From: Solirubrobacteraceae bacterium
GTDB lineage: Bacteria; Actinomycetota; Thermoleophilia; Solirubrobacterales; Solirubrobacteraceae
Length of the DNA stretch: 64,000 nt
Assembly: GCA_017882455.1 (NCBI GenBank)
Contig: JADGPL010000008.1
Coordinates: 62,001 to 126,000 of the forward strand
Direction: 5' to 3'
Below are positions 38,210-45,321 of this stretch, piece by piece (position 1 is the first letter of the stretch; every line of letters starts with the position of its first letter). A program made the translations under genes and the position numbers. Under the pieces are notes generated by a model, which was not told the origin of the DNA, did not search any database, and was given only the letters and a program-made list of their open reading frames with translations.

Positions 38210-39853
38210 GTGAGCTCAAGGGCACCCACACCGGCCCTTGACGCCCGCGGGGAGGAGGAGGCGATCGACTCCTACCGCCCGCAGGCGCCCTTCCTCGACG
38301 AGCTGTTCGAGCTCGACGGCACGCCGCGCCCAACCGCCAGGGCGCTCGTGGAGGAGCTCAGGCGACTTGGCCCGGCCGGGCTGATCGAGGCGGGCCGTCG
38401 GCGCGACGCGATCTTCATGCAGCAGGGCATCACCTTCGAGACCAGCGGCGGCGGCGGCGCGACGCACGAACGGCCATTTCCGCTCGACCTCGTGCCACGC
38501 GTGCTCAGCGGCCAGGAATGGCGCGACATCAAGCGCGGCCTGGCCCAGCGCATCCGCGCGCTCAACCACTTCGTCGACGACGTCTACCACGCCCGCGAGA
38601 TCGTGCGCGAGGGCCTCGTGCCGTGGCGGCTGGTCGTCTCCTGCTCGCACTTCGCTCGCGCCGTCCACGGCATCCGCCCGCCCGGAGGCGTCTACACGCA
38701 TGTGGCCGGCTGCGACCTCGTTCGCCACAGCGACGGCACCTGGAAGGTGATCGAGGACAACGTGCGCATTCCCTCCGGCATCTCCTACGTGCTGGAGAAC
38801 CGCGCCGCGATGGCACGCCTCGTGCCCGAGCTGTTCGCCTCCTACCGCGTGCGCCCCGTCGACCACTACCCGCAGCTGCTGCTGCGCGCGCTGCGCTCGG
38901 TGGCGCCATCGGCCGAGAGCGAGGCCACGGTCGTGGTGTGGACCCCCGGCCCGGCCAACCCGGCCTACTTCGAGCACGCCTTCCTCGCCCGCCAGATGGG
39001 CGTCGAGCTGGTCGAGGCATCCGACCTCGTCGTCCGCGACGACGTCCTCTACATGCGCACCACGCGCGGCCTCGAGCGCGCCCACGCCGTCTATCGCCGC
39101 CTCGACGACGACTTCGTCGACCCGCTCGAGTTCCGCTCCGACTCGCTGCTCGGCGTGCCCGGGCTGGTGCGCGCCTACCGTGCCGGCAGCGTGGCGATCG
39201 CCAACGCGTTCGGTACCGGCGTGGCCGATGACAAGGCGATCTACTGCTTCGTCCCCGACATGATCCGCTTCTACCTGGGGGAGGAGCCGATCCTCGAAAA
39301 CGTCAAGACCTATCTACTGTCCGACCCCGAGGTGCTCGAGCACGTGCTCGGGCGCCTCGACCAGCTCGTGATCAAGCCCACAGGCGAGTCCGGCGGGCGC
39401 GGTGTGATGATCGGACCGCATGCCGAGGAGGCCGAGATCGCGCGCATGCGAGACGTCATCAGCGCCCACCCCGAACGCTGGATCGCGCAGGACGTCGTGC
39501 GCCTGTCCACCGTGCCCACCGTCGGCATCGACGGCGTGCTCGCGCCCCGCCACGTCGACCTGCGCCCGTTCGCCGTCTTCGGCGAGCGCATCGACATCGT
39601 GCCCGGAGGCCTCACGCGCGTCGCCCTCGATGACGGCTCGCTGATCGTCAACTCCTCGCGCGGCGGCGGCTCCAAGGACACGTGGGTGCTCGAGGACGGC
39701 GATGACGCCGACCGCGCCGGCCCGCCGATCGCCGACACCCAGCCCCCGGCGCTCCCCGACCTGCGCTACGGCGCCTGGACCGGGCAGCAGCAGCAACAAC
39801 AGCAATTGCATCCGCCGTCTCCGCAGGGCCCGCAGCGCAGGAAGACCCTCTGA
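38210..39853 (+). CDS. Circularly permuted ATP-grasp protein
   Basis: A 547-residue protein of the CP-ATPgrasp type 2 family, first of the ATP-grasp/alpha-E/transglutaminase trio. Family segments: QGITFETSG, FPLDLVPRVLSGQEW, LNHFVDDVYHAREIVREG, VEDNVRIPSGISYVLENR (as VIEDNVRIPSG), ARQMGVELVEASDLVV, and the ATP-grasp core QLVIKPTGESGGRGVMIG with AQDVVRLSTVP and SRGGGSKDTW. The trio is predicted in the literature to make or attach a peptide, with unknown target. The GTG at 38210 has GGGAG nine bases upstream; the frame is open back to 38129 but that part is not family-like. A seven-residue glutamine run lies near the C-terminus. Confidence 0.92.
   Translation: MSSRAPTPALDARGEEEAIDSYRPQAPFLDELFELDGTPRPTARALVEELRRLGPAGLIEAGRRRDAIFMQQGITFETSGGGGATHERPFPLDLVPRVLSGQEWRDIKRGLAQRIRALNHFVDDVYHAREIVREGLVPWRLVVSCSHFARAVHGIRPPGGVYTHVAGCDLVRHSDGTWKVIEDNVRIPSGISYVLENRAAMARLVPELFASYRVRPVDHYPQLLLRALRSVAPSAESEATVVVWTPGPANPAYFEHAFLARQMGVELVEASDLVVRDDVLYMRTTRGLERAHAVYRRLDDDFVDPLEFRSDSLLGVPGLVRAYRAGSVAIANAFGTGVADDKAIYCFVPDMIRFYLGEEPILENVKTYLLSDPEVLEHVLGRLDQLVIKPTGESGGRGVMIGPHAEEAEIARMRDVISAHPERWIAQDVVRLSTVPTVGIDGVLAPRHVDLRPFAVFGERIDIVPGGLTRVALDDGSLIVNSSRGGGSKDTWVLEDGDDADRAGPPIADTQPPALPDLRYGAWTGQQQQQQQLHPPSPQGPQRRKTL
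39785..39805 (+). repeat. CAG/CAA tract encoding seven glutamines
   Basis: Seven consecutive CAG or CAA codons in the C-terminal tail of the ATP-grasp gene, followed by a Pro/Gln-rich end. A length-variable, probably unstructured tail. Confidence 0.8.
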
Positions 39854-40788
39854 TGCTCGCGCGGATCGCGCACGAGCTCTACTGGCTGGGGCGCAACCTG
39901 GCGCGCGCCGAGTTCACCGCCCGCGCCGTGGAGGCCGTCTTCCAGGCCGAGCTGCAGGGCACCTCCGACGCCGCGCCCGGCGTCAGCTTCGGCTCGGGCG
40001 GACTGCTGGCGATGTTCGGCGACGTCGATGAAAGCCAGCACTCGAGCCAGGCGCTCGGCCAGCTCACGCTCGACGCCGAGCGCCCTGGCTCGATGCTCGC
40101 CTCGATCGAGCGCGCGCGCGAGGGCGCGCGCACCGTGCGCGACGTGATCAGCGCCGAGATGTGGGAGGCGATCAACACGACCGCCCTGGGCCTCCGTGGC
40201 GGCGGGCAGCCGGGATGGACCGCGCCCGCCGGCCCCTACCTGGCCTCGCAGTACGTCAAGGAGCGCACCGCGCTGATCTGGGGGGTGTCCAACCGCACGA
40301 TGCTGCGCGACGAGGCCAAGTGCTTCCTCGACGCCGGCGGGCTGATCGAGATCTCCGACATGGTCCTGCGCATGCTGCGGATCGCGATGCCGCCCGGGGA
40401 CAGCGCACCGGCCGACGGCCAGGCCCTGATCCTGCTCCAGGCCGTGGGCGGCTTTCACGCCTACCTGCGCGCCGTCACCGCGCCTCCCAACGCCCACCCG
40501 GTCGCACGCTTCCTGCTGTTCGAGCGCGCCTACCCCGACAGCGTGGCCGCCTGCGTGGACTCGCTCAACGACGTCTTCACGATGGCCGACGCCGGCCCGC
40601 GCAACTCCAAGCCCGTGCTGCGCGTCAGCCGACTGGCCGCCGACCTAGACTTCCAGCGCCGCGCCCTTCCCGACGGAGCCGAGTTGACCGACATCTGCAA
40701 ACAGACCCAGCAGGAGCTCGCGCGCATCGACCAGGACGTGGCCGAGCGATACTTCGCCGGCGCCGCGTCGGCCGGCCTGAGGAGGTGA
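39853..40788 (+). CDS. Alpha-E domain protein
   Basis: A 311-residue all-helical protein: MLARIAHELYWLGRNLARAE at the start is the classic alpha-E signature, followed by RAREGARTVRDVISAEMWEAIN and a long helical array ending in QQELARIDQDVAERYF. The alpha-E domain is found fused to or next to CP-ATPgrasp proteins and transglutaminases, here starting on the last base of the ATP-grasp stop codon. Role unknown; it is probably a scaffold in the same complex. Confidence 0.92.
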   Translation: MLARIAHELYWLGRNLARAEFTARAVEAVFQAELQGTSDAAPGVSFGSGGLLAMFGDVDESQHSSQALGQLTLDAERPGSMLASIERAREGARTVRDVISAEMWEAINTTALGLRGGGQPGWTAPAGPYLASQYVKERTALIWGVSNRTMLRDEAKCFLDAGGLIEISDMVLRMLRIAMPPGDSAPADGQALILLQAVGGFHAYLRAVTAPPNAHPVARFLLFERAYPDSVAACVDSLNDVFTMADAGPRNSKPVLRVSRLAADLDFQRRALPDGAELTDICKQTQQELARIDQDVAERYFAGAASAGLRR

Positions 40789-40795
40789 GCCGCCC

Positions 40796-41671
40796 GTGCA
40801 CTTCGCGATCCGCTTCCTCACCGAATATCACTACGACGCACCGGTCACCGACAACCTGAACGCCCTGCGGGTGCGCCCCGCCACGACCTCCACGCAACGC
40901 TGCGACGAGTTCCACACCCGCATCGAGCCCGAGGCGCGCGTCAGCCGCCACCTCGACTACTTCGGCACCGAGGTGATCGAGTTCGGCATCCCCACCAGCC
41001 ACGAGCAGCTCACCATCGACGTTCGCGCGCGGGTCGTCACCTCGGCGCCACCCGATCCGCCCGAGGGCTCGTGGGACGGGCTGCTCACCCCCGCCTACTT
41101 CGACGCCGCCGGCGAGTTCGCCCTGCCCTGGCAGGACCAGCCCTCGATCGCCGGCCTCGAGAGCCTGCACGACGCGCTCGAGGCAGAGTGCCCGCTGGAG
41201 ACCCTCGAAACGCTGTGCGAGCTGATTCCCGACCGCTTCGAGTACCGGCCCGGGGCGACCTACGTGGGCTCGACCGTGAGCGACCTGCTCGACATGGGCG
41301 CGGGCGTCTGCCAGGACTTCGTGCACCTCTCCCTCGTGCTCCTGCGCCGCCGCGGAATCGCCGCGCGCTACGTCTCCGGCTACCTGTGGGCCGCCCCCCA
41401 CGACGAGGGCGCCGACTCGATGGAGCTCGACACCCACGCCTGGCTCGAGGCGCTGCTGCCGTGCAGCGACGGCCGTGGAGAGCCGGTTTGGGTGAGCGCC
41501 GACCCCACCAACCGCGGACTCGCCGGCGAGGCGCACGTGAAGATCGGTCATGGCCGCTTCTACTCCGACGTGCCTCCGGTCAAGGGGCTCTACATGGGCG
41601 GCGCCACCTCCCAGCTCGAGGCCGCCGTGACCATGTCGCGACTGGACCCGCAGACGAGCGCGCGCGCCTGA
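40796..41671 (+). CDS. Transglutaminase-like protease family protein
   Basis: A 291-residue protein with N-terminal bacterial-transglutaminase domain (FAIRFLTEYHYDAPVTDNLN) and a transglutaminase core: GAGVCQDFVHLSLVLLRRRGIAARYVSGYL with the nucleophilic Cys, DTHAWLEALL with the His, and WVSADPTN with the Asp, so the triad is complete. GTG at 40796 follows AGGAGGTGAG with good spacing. It is the third gene of the trio. Such enzymes usually act as peptidases or amidases. Together the three genes suggest a peptide ligation and cleavage pathway. Confidence 0.9.
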   Translation: MHFAIRFLTEYHYDAPVTDNLNALRVRPATTSTQRCDEFHTRIEPEARVSRHLDYFGTEVIEFGIPTSHEQLTIDVRARVVTSAPPDPPEGSWDGLLTPAYFDAAGEFALPWQDQPSIAGLESLHDALEAECPLETLETLCELIPDRFEYRPGATYVGSTVSDLLDMGAGVCQDFVHLSLVLLRRRGIAARYVSGYLWAAPHDEGADSMELDTHAWLEALLPCSDGRGEPVWVSADPTNRGLAGEAHVKIGHGRFYSDVPPVKGLYMGGATSQLEAAVTMSRLDPQTSARA

Positions 41672-41678
41672 GCCGCGC

Positions 41679-42656
41679 TCAGCCGTGGTAGCGGGCGATC
41701 ACTTCGGTGAACGCGTAGGGCTGCTGGGCGATCCCGCTGCAGGAGTCCGAGCTGCCTTCCCCGGGCGCGCAGGGACGGTCGCGGTTGAGCGACCAGAAGG
41801 CGAGGCGCCCGAGGTGGCGCAGCTGGGCGAAGGACAGCATCGTGTCGAAGTCTTCGAGGCTCACCGTCTCCGAGGCTTCATCGGTTTCCCCGTTCATCGA
41901 CGAGATGCCAGCGTGCTCGTAGGCCGTGGCCGCCGAGATCGGATAGGCGGAGACGAGGTCCTGCACGAGCCCTTCCACGGCCCTGGTGGAGGCGTGGCCC
42001 ATGTCCGTGAGCGCGGGACCGAAGTCGAACGGCATCAGCGTCCAGACCGTGGGCTGAAAGCCGATCACGGCGGCGTCCGCTATCAGGCTCCTGCCGTCCC
42101 TGTCCGGGCCGGATTCTTCGGTCCCGACCGTGATCGAGATCTCCAGTCCCGGGTTGGCCCGCTGCACGCTCGCGAGCGCTTCCACGACCCGTTTGCGGAC
42201 CTTCTTGCTGGTGAGCTCGCCATGCTCGATGTCGACGTCGATCGCCTTCAGCGAGTAGGCGTCGATCACCTTCTGGTAGGCCCCCGCCAACGCCGAGACG
42301 CTCTTGCACGAGTTGCCGAGCTTCTTTCCGCTCCAGCCGCCGAAGGAGACGACCACGTCCCCGCCCGCCGCACGGATGCTTTCGATCGCCGCCTGGTCGG
42401 ATCCGCCCAGCAGCGGCCGCGTGCCATCCCATGTCGGGTTGCACGCCCCGTGGGAGAGGATGAAGGCCAGCGTCAGGTCCTTGATCCCCGTGTTGGCCAG
42501 CACCGAGGCCGGCGGCTGCGGATTGCCCCAGCCCAGGTACTCATACGGCGCCGCCAGCTCGACCGGCTGCGTGGCGGCCGTGGCGAGCGACACGCCCGAG
42601 CTGAGCGCGCCGCACATCAGGCCGAGCGCGGCCCACGCCAAGCCTGCACGGGCCAT
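41679..42656 (-). CDS. Exported GH18-like glycosidase-fold protein
   Basis: With the ATG at 42656 (behind GGAGGGGG) the protein has 325 residues and a signal peptide (residues 1-29, about ATAA). The TIM barrel shows GH18-type segments: YEYLGWGN, DLTLAFILSHG, VVVSFGGWSGKKLG (the SxGG motif), and AIDVDIEHGEL at strand 4, where chitinases have DxxDxDxE; the first Asp is replaced by Lys but the D-x-D-x-E part is intact. It may be a chitinase-like hydrolase or a binding protein. An upstream ATG at 42680 has no ribosome site. Converges on the transglutaminase gene with seven bases between stops. Confidence 0.8.
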   Translation of the reverse strand: MARAGLAWAALGLMCGALSSGVSLATAATQPVELAAPYEYLGWGNPQPPASVLANTGIKDLTLAFILSHGACNPTWDGTRPLLGGSDQAAIESIRAAGGDVVVSFGGWSGKKLGNSCKSVSALAGAYQKVIDAYSLKAIDVDIEHGELTSKKVRKRVVEALASVQRANPGLEISITVGTEESGPDRDGRSLIADAAVIGFQPTVWTLMPFDFGPALTDMGHASTRAVEGLVQDLVSAYPISAATAYEHAGISSMNGETDEASETVSLEDFDTMLSFAQLRHLGRLAFWSLNRDRPCAPGEGSSDSCSGIAQQPYAFTEVIARYHG

Positions 42657-42811
42657 CGGCCGAGACCCCCTCCCCACCATTGGCTGCAGGATACACGCGC
42701 CAGCTTTGCCGTCTTGTGTCTTTCGACTGGCTGGCGATGCCACCGTGGCGCCCGCTCTCGGGCGGCAGCGAGCGGCCGTGAACAGGTTCCAGGCGAGGAC
42801 GCCCAGGCGCC

Positions 42812-43285
42812 TCAGGCGCGCGCCGCGGGCAGGGTGTAGACGAGCCATGGCTCGCGCACCCCGCCGACGCGGTCATAGACGGCTTGGGCGCGGCGATTGT
42901 CGGGCGCCGTCTGCCATTCGAGCCTGACCGCTTTGCGGTCGCCACAGCGCTGCAGGCATTCCTCGATCAGGCGCCGCGCCAGGCCCGAGCCGCGCGCGGC
43001 AGGGATGACATAGAGGTCGTTCATGATCCCGATCCGGGCCGCCTCGGTCGTGTCCCAGCTCCAGAAGATCGTGGCGAAGCCCACCGCCTCGCCGCGCTCG
43101 TCGCGCGCGATCAGCTGCATCCCCTCCAGATCGGGGTCGGCCAGCAGCGAGCGGGAGAGCGCGAGCAGCTGCTCATCGCCGGGCGCCGTGTCGTAGAAGT
43201 CGCAGTAGGCGCGCATCAGCACCAGCAGGTCCGCCACGTCCTCGGCGGCGGCCGTCGCGATCGTGAGATCATCGAGAGATGGCAC
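42812..43285 (-). CDS. GNAT-family N-acetyltransferase
   Basis: A 157-residue protein with the acetyl-CoA-binding region LYVIPAARGSGLARRLIEECL (V-x-x-x-x-R-G-x-G-x-A motif about residues 94-106), preceded by FATIFWSWDTTEAARIGIMNDL and followed by LEWQTAPDNRRAQAVYDRVGG. Full-length GNAT fold. The acceptor is unknown. Stands alone between a GH18-like gene and a VOC gene on the same strand; 130 bases precede it that hold no gene. Confidence 0.92.
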   Translation of the reverse strand: MPSLDDLTIATAAAEDVADLLVLMRAYCDFYDTAPGDEQLLALSRSLLADPDLEGMQLIARDERGEAVGFATIFWSWDTTEAARIGIMNDLYVIPAARGSGLARRLIEECLQRCGDRKAVRLEWQTAPDNRRAQAVYDRVGGVREPWLVYTLPAARA

Positions 43286-43415
43286 CGCACGAGGATGCTA
43301 ACTCAGGGCTGGCGGCGCGTGAGCGCATGCCCGGCGCCGCCTCCCGCGCCCACCGCAGCCCGCCGCGCCTCCGGCGGCCACCGCGGCGGCCACGGCGGCG
43401 GAGGGCGTCAACGGC

Positions 43416-43766
43416 TCAGCCTGAAGGCGTCTCGCGACTCAGCGCGAACGGGCTGCCCTCGCTGTCCTTGCAGATCGCCCAACGCTCGCCGGGATGCACA
43501 ACGGTGCCTCCCAGCGCTGTGACCTGCTCGAGCGTCGCCGGAATGTCCGCCACCGCGAAGTAGGGCAGCGAGAAGGAGTCGCCCGGACCGCGACCGCGCT
43601 GATGCACACCGAGGGCCGGCGACCCGGCCGGGGTCTGCCAGCCTTCGCCGTCAGCAGCCTCGCGCGCCTGCAGCTCCACACCGAGAACGCCGCTCCAGAA
43701 GCGCAGCGCACGCTCGGGATCGTCGGCAGGGAACTCGATCAGCGAAAACGCGGACACCCCATGCAC
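43416..43766 (-). CDS. VOC-family glyoxalase-like protein
   Basis: A 116-residue single VOC module: FSLIEFPADDPERALRFWSGVLG (His missing at the usual first metal position), LGVHQRGRG, LPYFAVADIPATLEQVTALGG and WAICKDSEGSPFALSRE. It probably forms a dimeric dioxygenase/lyase-like fold with unknown ligand. It sits 22 bases downstream of the 317-residue membrane protein gene on the same strand and so could be part of that unit. Confidence 0.88.
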   Translation of the reverse strand: MHGVSAFSLIEFPADDPERALRFWSGVLGVELQAREAADGEGWQTPAGSPALGVHQRGRGPGDSFSLPYFAVADIPATLEQVTALGGTVVHPGERWAICKDSEGSPFALSRETPSG

Positions 43767-43788
43767 GATAACGCTCGGAGCCCGCCAT

Positions 43789-44742
43789 CTAACCTCGCCT
43801 GTAGCCGAGCAGCGCGAAGCTCTCGAGGGCGCCGTCCACGCCAGTCTCGGCGGCGTCCACGCGGCTCATCGCTTCGCGATGTTCCTGAACGCCTCCTGTC
43901 CTGGCGTCGCTCGCGAGCGCACCGTAGGCTTCATGCGCCTTCAGCAGCGCGGTCACCAGCGCGGTTGCGGCGGCGCTGGCCGCCACCGGCGGTTCGAGGC
44001 GACCGAGAGCTGCGGCAGCGGCCGAGAAGCTACCGGCGAGGCTCGCGGCCAGCGAGCTCACGGCTGCGAGCGAGGCGGCGTGGGCCATCTCCCCCCTGAG
44101 CGCCAGGCGTTCGCGCTCGAGCGCACCGATCGCCGCGCTCAGCGCCTGGGTATAGCCGGCATCCGGCGCCAGGTCATACTCCGATTGGCCCAACAGCGAG
44201 AACTGGGCCACGATCTGTGCACACTGCTTCAGGTAGGAGGCCGCCGTCGGGGTTGCGTAGCAGGCAAGGACCGTGGGGCCGGCGCTGTTGCGGTTGGGAA
44301 CCACGAACAGCTCGAGCGTTCTGGCGTAGCCCGCGACGCTCATCCGGCTGTAGCCGTATGCCTGGCCGCCCACGAAGTTCAGTACTTCAGTGTGGGGAAC
44401 TCCGTGTATGAGTGACAGGAAGCCGGCTGGAAGCGGGCCCGGTTCCCCGGAGGGAAGCTGTCCGGCGATCAGTCCCGCACTGCCGGCCTGGCCGGTCGGC
44501 GCGAGCAGGACCGGTTCGGCGATCGCGAGCCCGGGGATCGCAGCGGCGCCAGCCGTCCTGCTCCAGTCGGCGGGGTATTCGAGCAGCACGCTCGCGACCG
44601 AGACGACGCGTGTTCGCCGGCCGAAGGCGGCACCAGTGCTCGTGGTGGCGCGGTGAGAGCCGGCAAGGTACCCCAGGATCGCCATCGCGATCAGGAGCGG
44701 CACCCCCACGATGATCAGGTTTCGTGAAGACGACGGGTACAC
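43789..44742 (-). CDS. Unrecognised membrane-anchored exported protein
   Basis: A 317-residue protein I do not recognise. A single N-terminal membrane helix (LIIVGVPLLIAMAILGYLAG, residues 9-28) is followed by an exported region with a beta-rich part (VVSVASVLLEYPADWSRT, about 45-140, with GVPHTEVLNFVGGQAYGYSR) resembling lipoprotein-type PsbP or LpqN-like folds in spacing only, and a C-terminal helical half (about 195-317). It is the third gene of a tight unit with an Ala/Pro-rich protein (three-base gap) and the large Ig-repeat protein, so it may anchor or process the latter. Confidence 0.7.
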   Translation of the reverse strand: MYPSSSRNLIIVGVPLLIAMAILGYLAGSHRATTSTGAAFGRRTRVVSVASVLLEYPADWSRTAGAAAIPGLAIAEPVLLAPTGQAGSAGLIAGQLPSGEPGPLPAGFLSLIHGVPHTEVLNFVGGQAYGYSRMSVAGYARTLELFVVPNRNSAGPTVLACYATPTAASYLKQCAQIVAQFSLLGQSEYDLAPDAGYTQALSAAIGALERERLALRGEMAHAASLAAVSSLAASLAGSFSAAAAALGRLEPPVAASAAATALVTALLKAHEAYGALASDARTGGVQEHREAMSRVDAAETGVDGALESFALLGYRRG

Positions 44743-44745
44743 AGC

Positions 44746-45321
44746 TCAACCGGAGCTGTCGAACGAGGTGCCCCGGCCATGCTGGGACTTTTCACTCCCG
44801 CCGGCGCCACCCGAGCCGCCCTTGGGGGCGGACGGGGCCGCGGCTTTGGAGGGGGCCGGCTTGGCTGCTGGCGCCGGCGCCGGCGCGGGAGCGGGCGCGG
44901 GGGCCCTCGGGGGTGATGCCACGACGGTGGGGGCGCTCCCTTCGGTGACAGCGCCGGACGGAGCCGTCGGCACGCTCGCCTGCACAGGCGCAGCGGCGGT
45001 CACGGCCGAGCTGACGGCGGGAGCGGGCGGACCCGTGACGGCCACGCGTATGGGCACACGCGCCGGCGCGACGGATTCCAGGCCGATCGGGGGAGCGCTA
45101 CCGAGACTGGCCGGGATCGCCACGCCTGCTGATTCTGCGACGATGCTGGTCGAGCTCTGTTCGCTTGGTGCGGCGCCAGGCGTGGCGGCACGCCCGAGGG
45201 CGAAGAACCCGGCGAACAGCGCGGCAGAGGTGCAGGCGAGGACGATCACGCCACGGCGATCGATGTCCGAGCGGAGGCTCCGCAGATGGATCCAGCGTCG
45301 CGCTGCTCGCACCGTGCTCAT
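44746..45321 (-). CDS. Membrane-anchored Ala/Pro-rich protein
   Basis: A 191-residue protein with one membrane helix (GVIVLACTSAALFAGFFALG, residues 24-43) and a long exported low-complexity tail rich in Ala, Pro and Ser, including an (AP)n stretch (APAPAPAPAPAPAA, about 140-155) and a Gly/Ser-rich C-terminus. It overlaps the Ig-repeat gene by four bases (ATGA). The tail looks like a wall-spanning spacer. No catalytic domain is seen. Confidence 0.75.
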   Translation of the reverse strand: MSTVRAARRWIHLRSLRSDIDRRGVIVLACTSAALFAGFFALGRAATPGAAPSEQSSTSIVAESAGVAIPASLGSAPPIGLESVAPARVPIRVAVTGPPAPAVSSAVTAAAPVQASVPTAPSGAVTEGSAPTVVASPPRAPAPAPAPAPAPAAKPAPSKAAAPSAPKGGSGGAGGSEKSQHGRGTSFDSSG

